DNA of 18,833 nt, taken from assembly GCA_910584095.1 (NCBI GenBank), contig CAJTYU010000038.1:1-18833 (forward strand), written 5' to 3'. The notes beneath the pieces were generated by a model. The model made no database searches, had not been told where the DNA came from, and was given only the letters and a program-made list of their open reading frames with translations. The DNA comes from an uncultured Dorea sp. GTDB lineage: Bacteria; Bacillota; Clostridia; Lachnospirales; Lachnospiraceae. Below, in pieces: positions 1-8,070 of this stretch (the first letter of the stretch is position 1; each line of letters opens with the position of its first letter). A program made the translations under genes and the position numbers.

Positions 1-655
1 GGAGAGATATGTTCCTGCAATTAAAGATGCGGCGGCGGATGTAAAGACATTTCTTACGATTCCAGACGTAACTATGTCGCCGTCACAGATTATGCATGTG
101 AGAGATAGTTTTGATATTGCGCCTGCAGCGATTATAATTACATGTATTGCACTGCCGGTTATATCAGCTCTTACACAATATGGAAGCGTTAAATTATCTC
201 AGGCAGTTTCAGGACAACAAATTGATAAAGATAATCCGATGGCTGGAACTATGAAATCTATGAATATTATGATGCCGCTGTTTTCATTGTGGATGGTATA
301 TTCTTTGTCAGCAGGTATTGGTTTATACTGGATTTTTAGTGCGGTTATCCGTTGTATTCAGACTGTTTTTGTTAACAAATATTTGAAGAATTTGTCTCCG
401 GAAGATTTGATTGAGAAAAATAAAGAAAAAGCGGCGAAGAAACGTCAAAAACGAGGTGAAAGGGCTGAGAAAATTAATTCTATGGCTCAGGCAAATACTA
501 GATCTCTTTCCTATTCCGCAAGACAGGAAACAGTATCACAGTCAGATAAAAATGAAAAGATTAAAGAGGCTGAAGAGAAGAGAAAGTATGCAAAGCCCGG
601 AAGTCTTTCAGCTAAGGCAAACATGGTAAAAGATTTTAACGAAAATAAAAGATAG
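1..655 (+). CDS. yidC: Membrane protein insertase YidC/Oxa1/SpoIIIJ family, C-terminal part (5' truncated by window)
   Basis: The frame is open from base 2, so the ATG at 74 is an internal codon and the true start lies upstream of the window. YidC inserts membrane proteins into the cytoplasmic membrane, alone or with SecYEG. Two hydrophobic stretches are visible, encoded at about 128–180 and 263–380. The second contains the motif GIGLYWIFSAVIRCIQ, typical of the last YidC membrane helices. A long, highly charged Lys/Arg/Glu-rich cytoplasmic tail follows (about 390–650), as usual in Gram-positive YidC. The position directly before jag is the conserved spoIIIJ–jag pairing near oriC. The gap to jag is 14 bp and carries jag's Shine-Dalgarno sequence, so the two are surely co-transcribed. 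The N-terminal lipoprotein signal or extra domains cannot be judged. Confidence 0.93.
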   Translation, partial: ERYVPAIKDAAADVKTFLTIPDVTMSPSQIMHVRDSFDIAPAAIIITCIALPVISALTQYGSVKLSQAVSGQQIDKDNPMAGTMKSMNIMMPLFSLWMVYSLSAGIGLYWIFSAVIRCIQTVFVNKYLKNLSPEDLIEKNKEKAAKKRQKRGERAEKINSMAQANTRSLSYSARQETVSQSDKNEKIKEAEEKRKYAKPGSLSAKANMVKDFNENKR

Positions 656-669
656 GAGGTTAAATATAA

Positions 670-1644
670 ATGGAAGAGATTACAGTATCTGCAAAAACAC
701 TTGATGACGCTATTACTGAAGCGCTTGTACAGCTTGGCGTGACAAGCGATCAGCTTGATTATGATATTATTGAAAAAGGAAGCGCCGGTTTTTTTGGAAT
801 AGGAATGAAGCAGGCGGTTATTAGGGTCCGCCGTAAGGTTGTGAAACAAGAAATTGAAGAACCGGTTATTGATTTTTCTGACGCGGTAAAAGGTGTAAAA
901 GAAACATCTATTGATAATTCCCACTATATCAAAGAGAATAAGCAGTCGAGGGATAGTCAGCTAAATAGAGAAAATAAAGATAACAAGGATAACCGTAAAA
1001 GGAAAGATAAGAAAAACAGGGATAGAAACAGGAATAGACAGCCAAAGAGAGAAGAAAAGATCGATGCGAAACCAGAAGTACAGACTGTTTATGTAAAAGA
1101 AGAGAAGACAGAAAAATTAGAAAGATCAGATAAGCCTGTGAAACCTGTTGTTGAAAGAAAAGAGATTGAACTTGCAAAAGTTGAGGACGTAACAATAAAA
1201 GCTTGTGAAGAATTTTTACACAACGTACTTACAGCTATGGGAATGGAAGTTACTATTTCATCTGTTATTGATGAAGAGGGAGCACTTAGTATTGAAATGA
1301 ACGGAGAAAATATGGGTATCCTTATTGGAAAAAGAGGACAAACTCTGGATTCTCTTCAATACCTTACAAATCGCGTCGCTAATAAGATGCAGAGCGGCTA
1401 TGTAAGAGTTAAGCTTGATACAGAGGATTATAGGAGAAGAAGAAAAGAAACTCTTGAAAATCTTGCTAAGAATATTGCTCATAAAGTGAGAAAGACAAGA
1501 AGATCTGTATCGCTGGAACCAATGAATCCATATGAAAGAAGAATTATTCATTCTGCTCTTCAGGGTGAAAAGAGTATTACAACCCACAGTGAAGGAGAAG
1601 AACCTTATCGCAGAGTAGTAGTAACACTTGTAAGAAGATCATAA
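670..1644 (+). CDS. jag: RNA-binding protein Jag/KhpB (Jag_N–KH–R3H)
   Basis: 324-residue cytoplasmic RNA-binding protein. The Jag_N domain covers about residues 3–55 and includes the characteristic KGSAGFFGIGMKQAVI. A low-complexity charged linker rich in Lys, Asp, Asn and Arg covers about 85–165 and is unusually long and repetitive (NKDN/RKDKKNRDRNRNR). The KH domain covers about 170–250, with the nucleic-acid-binding GKRG loop at 220–223 inside GILIGKRGQTLDSLQYL. The R3H domain is at about 255–324, with the Arg-x3-His signature at R290 and H294. In other Firmicutes Jag/KhpB/EloR works with KhpA and influences cell elongation and sporulation; that role is family knowledge, not visible here. 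The start is supported by TAGGAGG at 653–659, whose first three bases are the yidC stop codon. A hairpin follows the gene before mnmE. Confidence 0.95.
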   Translation: MEEITVSAKTLDDAITEALVQLGVTSDQLDYDIIEKGSAGFFGIGMKQAVIRVRRKVVKQEIEEPVIDFSDAVKGVKETSIDNSHYIKENKQSRDSQLNRENKDNKDNRKRKDKKNRDRNRNRQPKREEKIDAKPEVQTVYVKEEKTEKLERSDKPVKPVVERKEIELAKVEDVTIKACEEFLHNVLTAMGMEVTISSVIDEEGALSIEMNGENMGILIGKRGQTLDSLQYLTNRVANKMQSGYVRVKLDTEDYRRRRKETLENLAKNIAHKVRKTRRSVSLEPMNPYERRIIHSALQGEKSITTHSEGEEPYRRVVVTLVRRS

Positions 1645-1656
1645 TTCATTTATTAT

Positions 1657-1688
1657 AATAAGTAGGAGTTTTTACTCCTGCTTATTTT
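1657..1688 (+). terminator. Rho-independent terminator after jag
   Basis: A 13-bp stem (1657–1669 pairing with 1674–1686, one G·T pair) encloses a TTTT loop. The stem runs into a short T run at 1685–1688. The tail is only four T, so termination may be partial and some yidC–jag transcripts may read into mnmE. Confidence 0.65.
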
Positions 1689-1723
1689 AGTGAGGCTAAT
1701 ATCGTATAAGAAAGGGAATATAT

Positions 1724-3136
1724 ATGTTTCAAATAGAAAAACAGACGATAGCTGCTATATCTACTGCCGTTTCTGAATCAGGAATTGGAATTATCAGGAT
1801 GTCCGGAGATCAGGCGATTGAAATTGCAGATAAAGTTTATAGAGGAAAGCATAAAAAGCGTCTTGCAGATCAAAAAACATATACGATTCATTATGGATAT
1901 ATTGCGGATCATGATGAAATTATAGATGAAGTTCTTGTCATGCTTATGAGGGGGCCCCATAGCTATACTGGCGAAGATACTATAGAAATAAACTGCCATG
2001 GAGGAGTTTACGTTGTAAATAGAATTTTGGAGGTTTTAATTAAATGTGGAGCCAGACCTGCAGAGCCTGGCGAATTTACAGAAAGAGCTTTTTTGAATGG
2101 AAGAATAGATTTATCACAGGCAGAAGCTGTTATAGATATTATTCAATCTGAGAATGAATATGCATTAAAGAGTTCTGTTAATCAGCTTCGTGGAAGTGTA
2201 AAAGATAAAATTTCAAATATACGCAAGAAAATATTATATCATACAGCGTTTATAGAAACTGCGTTGGATGATCCGGAGCATATCAGTGTGGATGGATATG
2301 GTGCTAAATTAAGGGAAATTGTTTCAGAGTTAGTTTTTGAAATTAAAGAATTAATTGATTCTTCATCGAATGGCCGAGTAATGAGGGAAGGAATTAATAC
2401 AGTTATCCTTGGTAGGCCGAATGCTGGCAAGTCTTCGCTTCTTAATGCTTTAATTGGCGAAGATAGGGCTATTGTTACTGATATTGCAGGAACTACCAGA
2501 GATATTATACAAGAGCATATTAGATTTCAGGGTATTTCACTTAATATAATGGATACGGCTGGAATTAGAGATACAGAGGATATTATAGAAAAAATTGGCG
2601 TAGATAAAGCAATCAAGTCTGCAAAAGAATCAGATTTGATTATTTATGTTATAGATTCTTCTGTTTTATTAGATGATAATGACTTTTCTATTCTAAAACT
2701 ATTAAAAGAGAAGAAATCAATTATTATTTTAAATAAATCAGATTTAGATATGAATGTTAGTATTAGTGATATAAAGGATAGATTTTTAAAGGAAAATAAT
2801 TCTTTAGATAAATTCAATATTCCTGTTATAGAAGTATCAGCAAAAAACGGATATGGTATAAATATTTTAGAGAATAAAATAAAGGAAATGTTTTATCAGG
2901 GAAATCTTTCTTTTAATACAGAAATATATATAACCAATATACGTCATAAGAATGCTCTTGATGAAGCACATAAAAGTTTGAAGAAGGTAATTGAAAGTAT
3001 AGATAATAATATGCCGGAGGATTTTTATTCTATTGATTTGATGGATGCTTATGAAGCTCTTGGCAATATTACTGGAGAGACAATGGGAGAGGATTTGATT
3101 CATGAAATTTTCAGCAAATTCTGTATGGGAAAATAA
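1724..3136 (+). CDS. mnmE: tRNA uridine-5-carboxymethylaminomethyl(34) synthesis GTPase MnmE (TrmE)
   Basis: 470 residues, slightly longer than the usual 450–460. MnmE is the GTPase partner of MnmG. Together they add cmnm5 to U34 of tRNAs that read split codon boxes, using a methylene-folate carbon and glycine or ammonium. The N-terminal folate-binding TrmE_N domain (about 1–120) includes the conserved RPAEPGEFTERAFLNGRIDL. A G domain is inserted in a helical domain: G1 GRPNAGKS at 230–237, the TTRD switch at 257–260, G3 DTAG at 277–280 and G4 NKSD at 337–340. The C-terminus is FCMGK, the conserved CxGK tail with Cys467. The start is preceded by AAAGGGA at 1711–1717. Its 3' end overlaps mnmG by 35 bp. 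The G domain between about 305 and 400 is very AT-rich. Confidence 0.97.
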   Translation: MFQIEKQTIAAISTAVSESGIGIIRMSGDQAIEIADKVYRGKHKKRLADQKTYTIHYGYIADHDEIIDEVLVMLMRGPHSYTGEDTIEINCHGGVYVVNRILEVLIKCGARPAEPGEFTERAFLNGRIDLSQAEAVIDIIQSENEYALKSSVNQLRGSVKDKISNIRKKILYHTAFIETALDDPEHISVDGYGAKLREIVSELVFEIKELIDSSSNGRVMREGINTVILGRPNAGKSSLLNALIGEDRAIVTDIAGTTRDIIQEHIRFQGISLNIMDTAGIRDTEDIIEKIGVDKAIKSAKESDLIIYVIDSSVLLDDNDFSILKLLKEKKSIIILNKSDLDMNVSISDIKDRFLKENNSLDKFNIPVIEVSAKNGYGINILENKIKEMFYQGNLSFNTEIYITNIRHKNALDEAHKSLKKVIESIDNNMPEDFYSIDLMDAYEALGNITGETMGEDLIHEIFSKFCMGK

Positions 3137-5009
3137 AGATGGGTATGATGTTATTGTAGTTGGAGCAGGACATGCGGGATGTGAAGCTGCACTCGCCTGC
3201 GCGAGATTAGGATTTCAGACTATTATATTTACAGTTAGTGTAGACAGTATAGCTTTGATGCCTTGTAATCCCAATATTGGAGGCAGTTCAAAGGGCCATC
3301 TTGTAAGAGAAGTGGACGCCCTTGGAGGGGAAATGGGAAAGGTAATTGATCAGACCTTTATTCAGTCTAAGATGCTGAATAAGTCAAAGGGACCGGCAGT
3401 TCATTCTTTGCGGGCTCAGGCTGATAAAGCAAACTACAGCAGAACGATGAGAAGTGTTCTTGAAAATCAGGAAAGACTTGATATTAAGCAGCAGGAGGTT
3501 GTTCGAATATTAAGTGATGATAAGAGGGTTACCGGTGTACAAACTTATTCAGGCGCAGTATATTCTTGTAAGGCTGTTATTCTTTGTACCGGGACTTATC
3601 TGAAAGCAAGATGTATTTATGGTGATGTTAGCACGAATACAGGGCCAAACGGATTGCAGGCGGCTAATTTTTTGACAGATAGTTTAAAAGAATTAGGAAT
3701 AAAGATGTATCGCTTTAAGACGGGTACTCCCGCTAGAATTGATAAAAATTCAGTTGATTTTTCAAGAATGGAAGAACAATTTGGCGATGAGAAAGTTATA
3801 CCTTTTTCATTTTCTACAAACCCTGCGGATGTTCAGATTAATCAAGCATCCTGTTGGCTTACTTACACAAACGAAAAGACGCATGATATTATTAGAAATA
3901 ATTTAGACCGTTCTCCATTATTCTCAGGAATGATTGAAGGAACCGGACCTAGATATTGCCCTTCTATTGAAGATAAGGTAGTTAAATTTCCTGATAAAAA
4001 CAGACATCAGGTATTTATTGAACCAGAAGGTCTTGAAACGAATGAAATGTATATAGGAGGAATGTCTAGTTCTCTTCCGGAGGATGTGCAGTATGATATG
4101 TATCGGACTGTTCCCGGATTAGAAAGAGTTAAAATTGTAAGAAATGCTTATGCAATAGAATATGATTGTATTGATGCGAGACAATTAAAGCCTACTTTAG
4201 AATTTAAGACAATTGACGGATTATTCAGCGGAGGACAGTTTAACGGCAGTTCCGGTTATGAAGAGGCTGCGGCACAGGGATTAATTGCCGGAATTAATGC
4301 TGCGATGAAATTAAGGGGAATAGATGGTATTGTTTTGGATCGTTCGCAGGCATATATTGGTGTGTTAATTGATGATCTTGTTACAAAGGAAAGTCATGAA
4401 CCTTATCGAATGATGACGTCAAGAGCAGAATATCGTTTACTATTGAGACAGGATAATGCTGATCAAAGGCTTACAAAGATAGGACATGATATAGGATTAA
4501 TATCTGAAGAAAGATATCAAAGTTTTATAGAAAAAATGAAATATGTGGATTCGGAATTAGAACGTTTATCAAATGTTCATGTGGGTACGTCTGAAGATGT
4601 GCAGAGTCTTTTAAAGAAGTATGGAAGTACGCCATTAATATCTGGTATTTCTTTAAAGGAATTAATATGTCGTCCGGAATTGTCTTATAGTATCTTGTCA
4701 ATTATAGATAAAGACCGTCCGGAATTTCCAGATGAGTTAAAAGATGAAATATTGGAACAAGTAAACATAAGAATTAAGTATGAAGGATATATTAATCGGC
4801 AGCTGCGGCAGGTTGAACAATTTAAAAAACTTGAAAATAAGAAGATTCCGATGGATATAGATTATGATTCAATTAAAAGTTTGAGAATAGAGGCTGTACA
4901 AAAGCTGAAAGAATTGCGTCCTGTATCAATCGGACAGGCATCTAGAATATCTGGGGTTTCTCCTGCTGATATTTCTGTTCTGTTAGTATACATTGGAGGT
5001 AGGGAATGA
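3102..5009 (+). CDS. mnmG: tRNA uridine-5-carboxymethylaminomethyl(34) synthesis enzyme MnmG (GidA)
   Basis: 635-residue FAD/NADH-binding partner of MnmE in U34 modification, close to the family's usual 620–635. The N-terminal Rossmann FAD motif GAGHAG is at 21–26. The strongly conserved PCNPNIGGSSKGHLVREVDA follows at about 54–73, then GTGPRYCPSIEDKVVKF in the middle. The C-terminal helical domain (about 550–635) with LRPVSIGQASRISGVSPADI interacts with MnmE. The start at 3102 lies inside mnmE and is the only good one: it has GGGAGAGGA at 3085–3093, and no in-frame start lies between it and the FAD motif. The 35-bp overlap suggests translational coupling that would keep the two heteromer partners in balance. 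The stop overlaps the rsmG start by four bases (ATGA). Confidence 0.97.
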   Translation: MKFSANSVWENKDGYDVIVVGAGHAGCEAALACARLGFQTIIFTVSVDSIALMPCNPNIGGSSKGHLVREVDALGGEMGKVIDQTFIQSKMLNKSKGPAVHSLRAQADKANYSRTMRSVLENQERLDIKQQEVVRILSDDKRVTGVQTYSGAVYSCKAVILCTGTYLKARCIYGDVSTNTGPNGLQAANFLTDSLKELGIKMYRFKTGTPARIDKNSVDFSRMEEQFGDEKVIPFSFSTNPADVQINQASCWLTYTNEKTHDIIRNNLDRSPLFSGMIEGTGPRYCPSIEDKVVKFPDKNRHQVFIEPEGLETNEMYIGGMSSSLPEDVQYDMYRTVPGLERVKIVRNAYAIEYDCIDARQLKPTLEFKTIDGLFSGGQFNGSSGYEEAAAQGLIAGINAAMKLRGIDGIVLDRSQAYIGVLIDDLVTKESHEPYRMMTSRAEYRLLLRQDNADQRLTKIGHDIGLISEERYQSFIEKMKYVDSELERLSNVHVGTSEDVQSLLKKYGSTPLISGISLKELICRPELSYSILSIIDKDRPEFPDELKDEILEQVNIRIKYEGYINRQLRQVEQFKKLENKKIPMDIDYDSIKSLRIEAVQKLKELRPVSIGQASRISGVSPADISVLLVYIGGRE

Positions 5010-5716
5010 GTTTAGAATTTGAAAAAATGCTTGACGAATTTAATATTTCATATACGAATAGAATGCTTGAACAATTTGATTTATATTTTGATATTCTTAT
5101 TAAATGGAATAAATTTATGAACTTAACAGGTATAACAGAGTATCATGATGTGATTGTGAAACATTTTATAGATAGTTTATCTGCCGTAAAAATAATTGAT
5201 ATGACAAAAGTATCTTCCTTAATAGATGTTGGTACAGGGGCCGGTTTTCCCGGTATACCCATAAAAATAGTTTTTCCTCATATTAGGGTCTGTTTATTAG
5301 ATTCATTGAATAAAAGAGTAAAATTTCTGAATGAAGTTATCAGTAACTTGGATTTGGATAATATTTCTGCCTTGCACGGACGGGCAGAAGAAATTGCGAG
5401 GAAAGAGGAATATCGTGAAAAATATGATTTATGCGTTTCACGTGCAGTTGCTAATTTGTCTTCGCTTTCAGAATACTGTCTTCCTTTTGTAAAAAAAGAC
5501 GGTTGGTTTATATCTTATAAATCGAGTGATATAGACAAAGAGTTATTGTCTTCTAAACATGCGATAAATATTTTAGGAGGTAGGATAGAGGATGTTATAA
5601 AATTCAAGTTGCCAAACACTGATATTGATCGTTCTCTTATATCAATAAATAAGGTAAATGTGACAAATAGAAAATATCCTCGTAAAGCTGGAATGCCTAC
5701 GAAAGAACCTCTGTAA
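5006..5716 (+). CDS. rsmG: 16S rRNA (guanine(527)-N(7))-methyltransferase RsmG (GidB)
   Basis: 236-residue class I SAM-dependent methyltransferase that makes m7G527 in the 530 loop of 16S rRNA; in other bacteria loss gives low-level streptomycin resistance. The N-terminal FMNLTGI is at 37–43. The SAM-binding loop GTGAGFPG is at 76–83, preceded by LIDV. The family motif VSRAVANLSSL is at 144–154, followed by FVKKDGWFISYK. The start overlaps the mnmG stop as ATGA, with GGAGG at 4996–5000 giving translational coupling. The gene ends inside its own terminator stem, so this closes the mnmE–mnmG–rsmG operon. The usual Bacillus neighbour noc is absent downstream. Confidence 0.96.
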   Translation: MSLEFEKMLDEFNISYTNRMLEQFDLYFDILIKWNKFMNLTGITEYHDVIVKHFIDSLSAVKIIDMTKVSSLIDVGTGAGFPGIPIKIVFPHIRVCLLDSLNKRVKFLNEVISNLDLDNISALHGRAEEIARKEEYREKYDLCVSRAVANLSSLSEYCLPFVKKDGWFISYKSSDIDKELLSSKHAINILGGRIEDVIKFKLPNTDIDRSLISINKVNVTNRKYPRKAGMPTKEPL

Positions 5717-5734
5717 TATGTGAGGTTCTTTTTT
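5703..5734 (+). terminator. Rho-independent terminator of the mnmE–mnmG–rsmG operon
   Basis: A perfect 9-bp stem (AAGAACCTC at 5703–5711 with GAGGTTCTT at 5722–5730), a 10-nt loop and a run of six T (5729–5734). The stem starts within the last codons of rsmG and the stop codon lies in the loop. Confidence 0.88.
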
Positions 5735-5859
5735 GTATAAAATGTTTTCTATATTATAGAAAGCTTTAAATGGATGTGTATTTATGTGAAAATCAGTTTA
5801 TCGCAAGAGATTGTGCTTGGCGTGAGAATGTTTTAGTATTTATTATATTCTTATTTTTA

Positions 5860-5875
5860 TGTTTCACGTGAAACA
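5860..5875. promoter_or_regulatory. parS: parS centromere site 1
   Basis: Exact 16-bp palindrome TGTTTCACGTGAAACA, identical to the consensus ParB/Spo0J loading site of Firmicutes. ParB binds here, clamps and spreads in a CTP-dependent way, and recruits ParA and SMC to the origin region. The flanks differ from the other two copies. Confidence 0.95.
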
Positions 5876-5896
5876 TCTTTTTTTATAATTGCATAA

Positions 5897-5912
5897 TGTT
5901 TCACGTGAAACA
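5897..5912. promoter_or_regulatory. parS: parS centromere site 2
   Basis: Second perfect TGTTTCACGTGAAACA, 37 bp from site 1 measured between equivalent bases. The dyad extends by four bases on each side (ATAA…TTAT), giving a 24-bp palindrome at 5893–5916 that is shared exactly with site 3. Confidence 0.95.
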
Positions 5913-6280
5913 TTATATAATTACAGTATAAAACAAATAATTTGCTTTATATTTTTTATAATAAGTGGCAAGATATAGGTATGCATATATTAGAGAAAAA
6001 TGTTGTAAATGTATGAGTTAAAAATCTTATAGTTTTCTATATTTAAATTATGATTTTTTTCTTTTTTATTACTAAATGTTGTATATATTTTTCTAGGATT
6101 AAATAAGAATATATTTTTTTGAGTAAAAAAGATATATATTGATATTCATGATTACACGCACATGCCATTAAAAAATTTTTTTACAGAATGACATCTAACT
6201 CATACAATGCAATTCATCCAAAATAGTTAGCACGCAAATATAAATTTAGATTTTAAATACATTATTTAATAAAATAATAA

Positions 6281-6296
6281 TGTTTCACGTGAAACA
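6281..6296. promoter_or_regulatory. parS: parS centromere site 3, next to the parA promoter
   Basis: Third perfect TGTTTCACGTGAAACA, again with the extended dyad (6277–6300). It ends 28 bp before the parA -10 hexamer and so abuts the -35 region. ParB bound here could repress or modulate parAB transcription; that is inference from position. Confidence 0.95.
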
Positions 6297-6321
6297 TTAT
6301 ATAGATTCTATCCTAGAAATG

Positions 6322-6330
6322 TGTTATAAT
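6322..6330 (+). promoter_or_regulatory. parA promoter, extended -10
   Basis: TGTTATAAT is a perfect extended -10 (TG-N-TATAAT). No good -35 is present at the right distance (TAGATT at 6302–6307), consistent with an extended -10 promoter. The leader is short, and AAAGGGGA precedes the start codon. Confidence 0.7.
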
Positions 6331-6356
6331 AGTCAAGCAAAGAAAGGGGAATGAAG

Positions 6357-7115
6357 ATGGGAAGAATTATTGCAATAGCCAATCAGAAAGGTGGAGTCGG
6401 CAAAACCACGACAGCTATAAATTTATCAGCTTGTCTTGCAGAAAAAGGGAAAAAAGTTTTGGCAGTTGATATGGACCCACAAGGAAATATGACAAGCGGC
6501 TTAGGATTAGATAAAGAAGAAATTGAAAAAACGGTGTATGATCTTATTATAGGAGAAGCAGGTATTGAAGAAGTAATATGTAAGAATGCATTGGAAAATC
6601 TTGATATACTTCCTACAGGAATAGATTTATCGGCTGCAGAGATTGAATTGATTGGTGTTGAAAATAAAGAATATATAATTCGTGATGAAGTACATAAGGT
6701 TAGAGATAATTATGATTTTATTATTATTGATTGCCCTCCTTCCCTTAATACGCTTACAATTAATGCAATGACTACGGCAGATAGCGTTATTGTACCCATT
6801 CAATGCGAGTATTATGCATTGGAAGGATTAAGTCAGTTGATGCATACGATTGAATTAGTCAAAGAACGATTAAATCCAATTTTGGAAATGGAAGGTATTG
6901 TTTTTACTATGTATGATGGAAGGACAAACCTTTCACTCCAAGTAGTTGAAAATGTAAAAGATAATATAAAACAAAATATTTACAAATCGATAATCCCAAG
7001 AAATATACGTTTAGCGGAAGCGCCTAGTTATGGTATGCCGATTAATCTATATGATGAAAAGTCTGCAGGCGCAGAACACTATCGAATGTTGGCAGATGAA
7101 GTGATTCATAAATAA
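6357..7115 (+). CDS. parA: Chromosome partitioning ATPase ParA/Soj
   Basis: 252-residue deviant-Walker ATPase that works with ParB–parS to segregate origins and, in Bacillus, regulates DnaA. The P-loop KGGVGKTTT is at 11–19, with signature Lys11 and catalytic Lys16. The A' motif DMDPQGN is at about 40–46 and Walker B FIIIDCPPSL at about 121–130. I prefer the ATG at 6357 over the one at 6351. The Shine-Dalgarno AGAAAGGGGA (6341–6350) directly touches 6351 but leaves 6 nt before 6357, and MGRIIAIANQKGG is the normal ParA N-terminus. The frame does extend two codons upstream to 6351. The protein is short and lacks the N-terminal HTH of plasmid ParAs, as expected for a chromosomal Soj. parB follows 23 bp downstream. 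Confidence 0.96.
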   Translation: MGRIIAIANQKGGVGKTTTAINLSACLAEKGKKVLAVDMDPQGNMTSGLGLDKEEIEKTVYDLIIGEAGIEEVICKNALENLDILPTGIDLSAAEIELIGVENKEYIIRDEVHKVRDNYDFIIIDCPPSLNTLTINAMTTADSVIVPIQCEYYALEGLSQLMHTIELVKERLNPILEMEGIVFTMYDGRTNLSLQVVENVKDNIKQNIYKSIIPRNIRLAEAPSYGMPINLYDEKSAGAEHYRMLADEVIHK

Positions 7116-7138
7116 ATCGTATATAGGAGGGGAATAAT

Positions 7139-8044
7139 ATGGCAGTAAAGAAAAAGGGATTAGGAAAAGGTTTGGATAGCTTGATTCCAGATAATAAATC
7201 TGTAAAAAGTCAGACAGTTATTAACAAGGAGATAAGAGAGCAAGTTACCGGAGAACAAATGCTGAAGCTAAATATGGTAGAACCAAACCGAGAACAGCCA
7301 AGAAAATATTTTGAAGAAGACAGTCTTTTAGAATTGGCGGATTCTATTAAACAGTATGGAGTACTTCAGCCTTTACTTGTGAGAAAGCGGAAAGATTATT
7401 ATGAAATTATTGCTGGAGAAAGAAGATGGAGAGCTGCAAAACTTGCAGGTGTAAAAGAAATACCAGTAATAATAAAAGATTATACAGAGCAGGAAGTTGT
7501 AGAGATTGCTTTAATAGAAAATATCCAAAGGGAGAATCTGAATCCAATTGAAGAAGCTATGGCATTTAAAAAGCTTCTTACAGAATTTAATTTAAAACAA
7601 GATGAAGTCGCAGAAAGGGTTTCAAAGAGCAGAACTGCAGTTACAAATTCAATGAGACTTCTAAAATTAAATGAAAAAGTTCAGCAAATGATTATTGACG
7701 ATATGATAAGTACTGGGCATGCAAGAGCCCTATTAGCAATAGATGATCAACAACAGCAATATATGCTTGCAGTTAAAATATTTGATGAAAAGCTGAGTGT
7801 GCGTGAAACTGAGAAACTAATAAAGAATATCAAAGCGCCAAAAGAACAAACAAAGAAAGAAAAGAAAATTGAAAATCTGTTTATTTATGAAGATTTAGAA
7901 GAAAAAATGAAAATGGCGCTTGGTACAAAAGTTAAAGTACTTGCTAAAGGAAATGGAAAAGGAAAAATAGAGATAGAATATTATTCAGACAGTGAATTAG
8001 AACGTATGTTTGATATTATTACATCTGGACGAAAAGAGGAGTAG
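7139..8044 (+). CDS. parB: Chromosome partitioning CTPase/DNA-binding protein ParB (Spo0J)
   Basis: 301-residue parS-binding protein. The basic N-terminal peptide KKKGLGKGLDSLIP is the ParA-stimulating segment. The ParB nuclease-like CTP-binding domain (about 40–130) carries GERRWRAAK at 93–101 (arginine patch) and ENIQRENLNPIEEA at 127–140. A helix-turn-helix follows at about 155–180 (QDEVAERVSKSRTAVTN). The C-terminal dimerisation domain covers about 240–301. AGGAGGGG lies before the start, giving strong translation. It is distinguished from Noc by its position behind parA and by the parS sites upstream. No parS lies inside the gene, unlike in B. subtilis spo0J. Confidence 0.96.
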   Translation: MAVKKKGLGKGLDSLIPDNKSVKSQTVINKEIREQVTGEQMLKLNMVEPNREQPRKYFEEDSLLELADSIKQYGVLQPLLVRKRKDYYEIIAGERRWRAAKLAGVKEIPVIIKDYTEQEVVEIALIENIQRENLNPIEEAMAFKKLLTEFNLKQDEVAERVSKSRTAVTNSMRLLKLNEKVQQMIIDDMISTGHARALLAIDDQQQQYMLAVKIFDEKLSVRETEKLIKNIKAPKEQTKKEKKIENLFIYEDLEEKMKMALGTKVKVLAKGNGKGKIEIEYYSDSELERMFDIITSGRKEE

Positions 8045-8070
8045 TATACAAAACATAAGGAGAGTTATAT

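Larger units (their letters stand above)
5735..6276. other. AT-rich intergenic region of the parS locus, no gene seen
   Basis: About 540 bp very rich in A and T. It holds two parS sites (listed separately) and an AT palindrome, TTTCTATA-T-TATAGAAA, at 5746–5762. The only short frame with an ATG (5770–5871, 33 codons) has no ribosome binding site and runs through a parS site, so I do not call it. I saw no DnaA-box cluster, tRNA or riboswitch-like structure. The stretch from about 5917 to 6276 holds nothing I can name. Confidence 0.6.

Noticed and set aside
1690..1723. Promoter for mnmE with TATAAG at 1705–1710
   Set aside because: The -35 is poor and the predicted start point would fall inside the Shine-Dalgarno sequence.
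5770..5871. 33-codon frame after rsmG
   Set aside because: No ribosome binding site, and it reads through parS site 1; more likely chance.
5735..6276. Replication origin (DnaA-box cluster) in the AT-rich gap
   Set aside because: I found no run of TTATNCACA-type boxes; the region is explained by parS sites. oriC is expected outside the window, near dnaA.
5860..6296. Noc-binding sites
   Set aside because: The palindromes have the CACGTG centre of parS, not the Noc ATTTCCCGGGAAAT pattern, and no noc gene is present.
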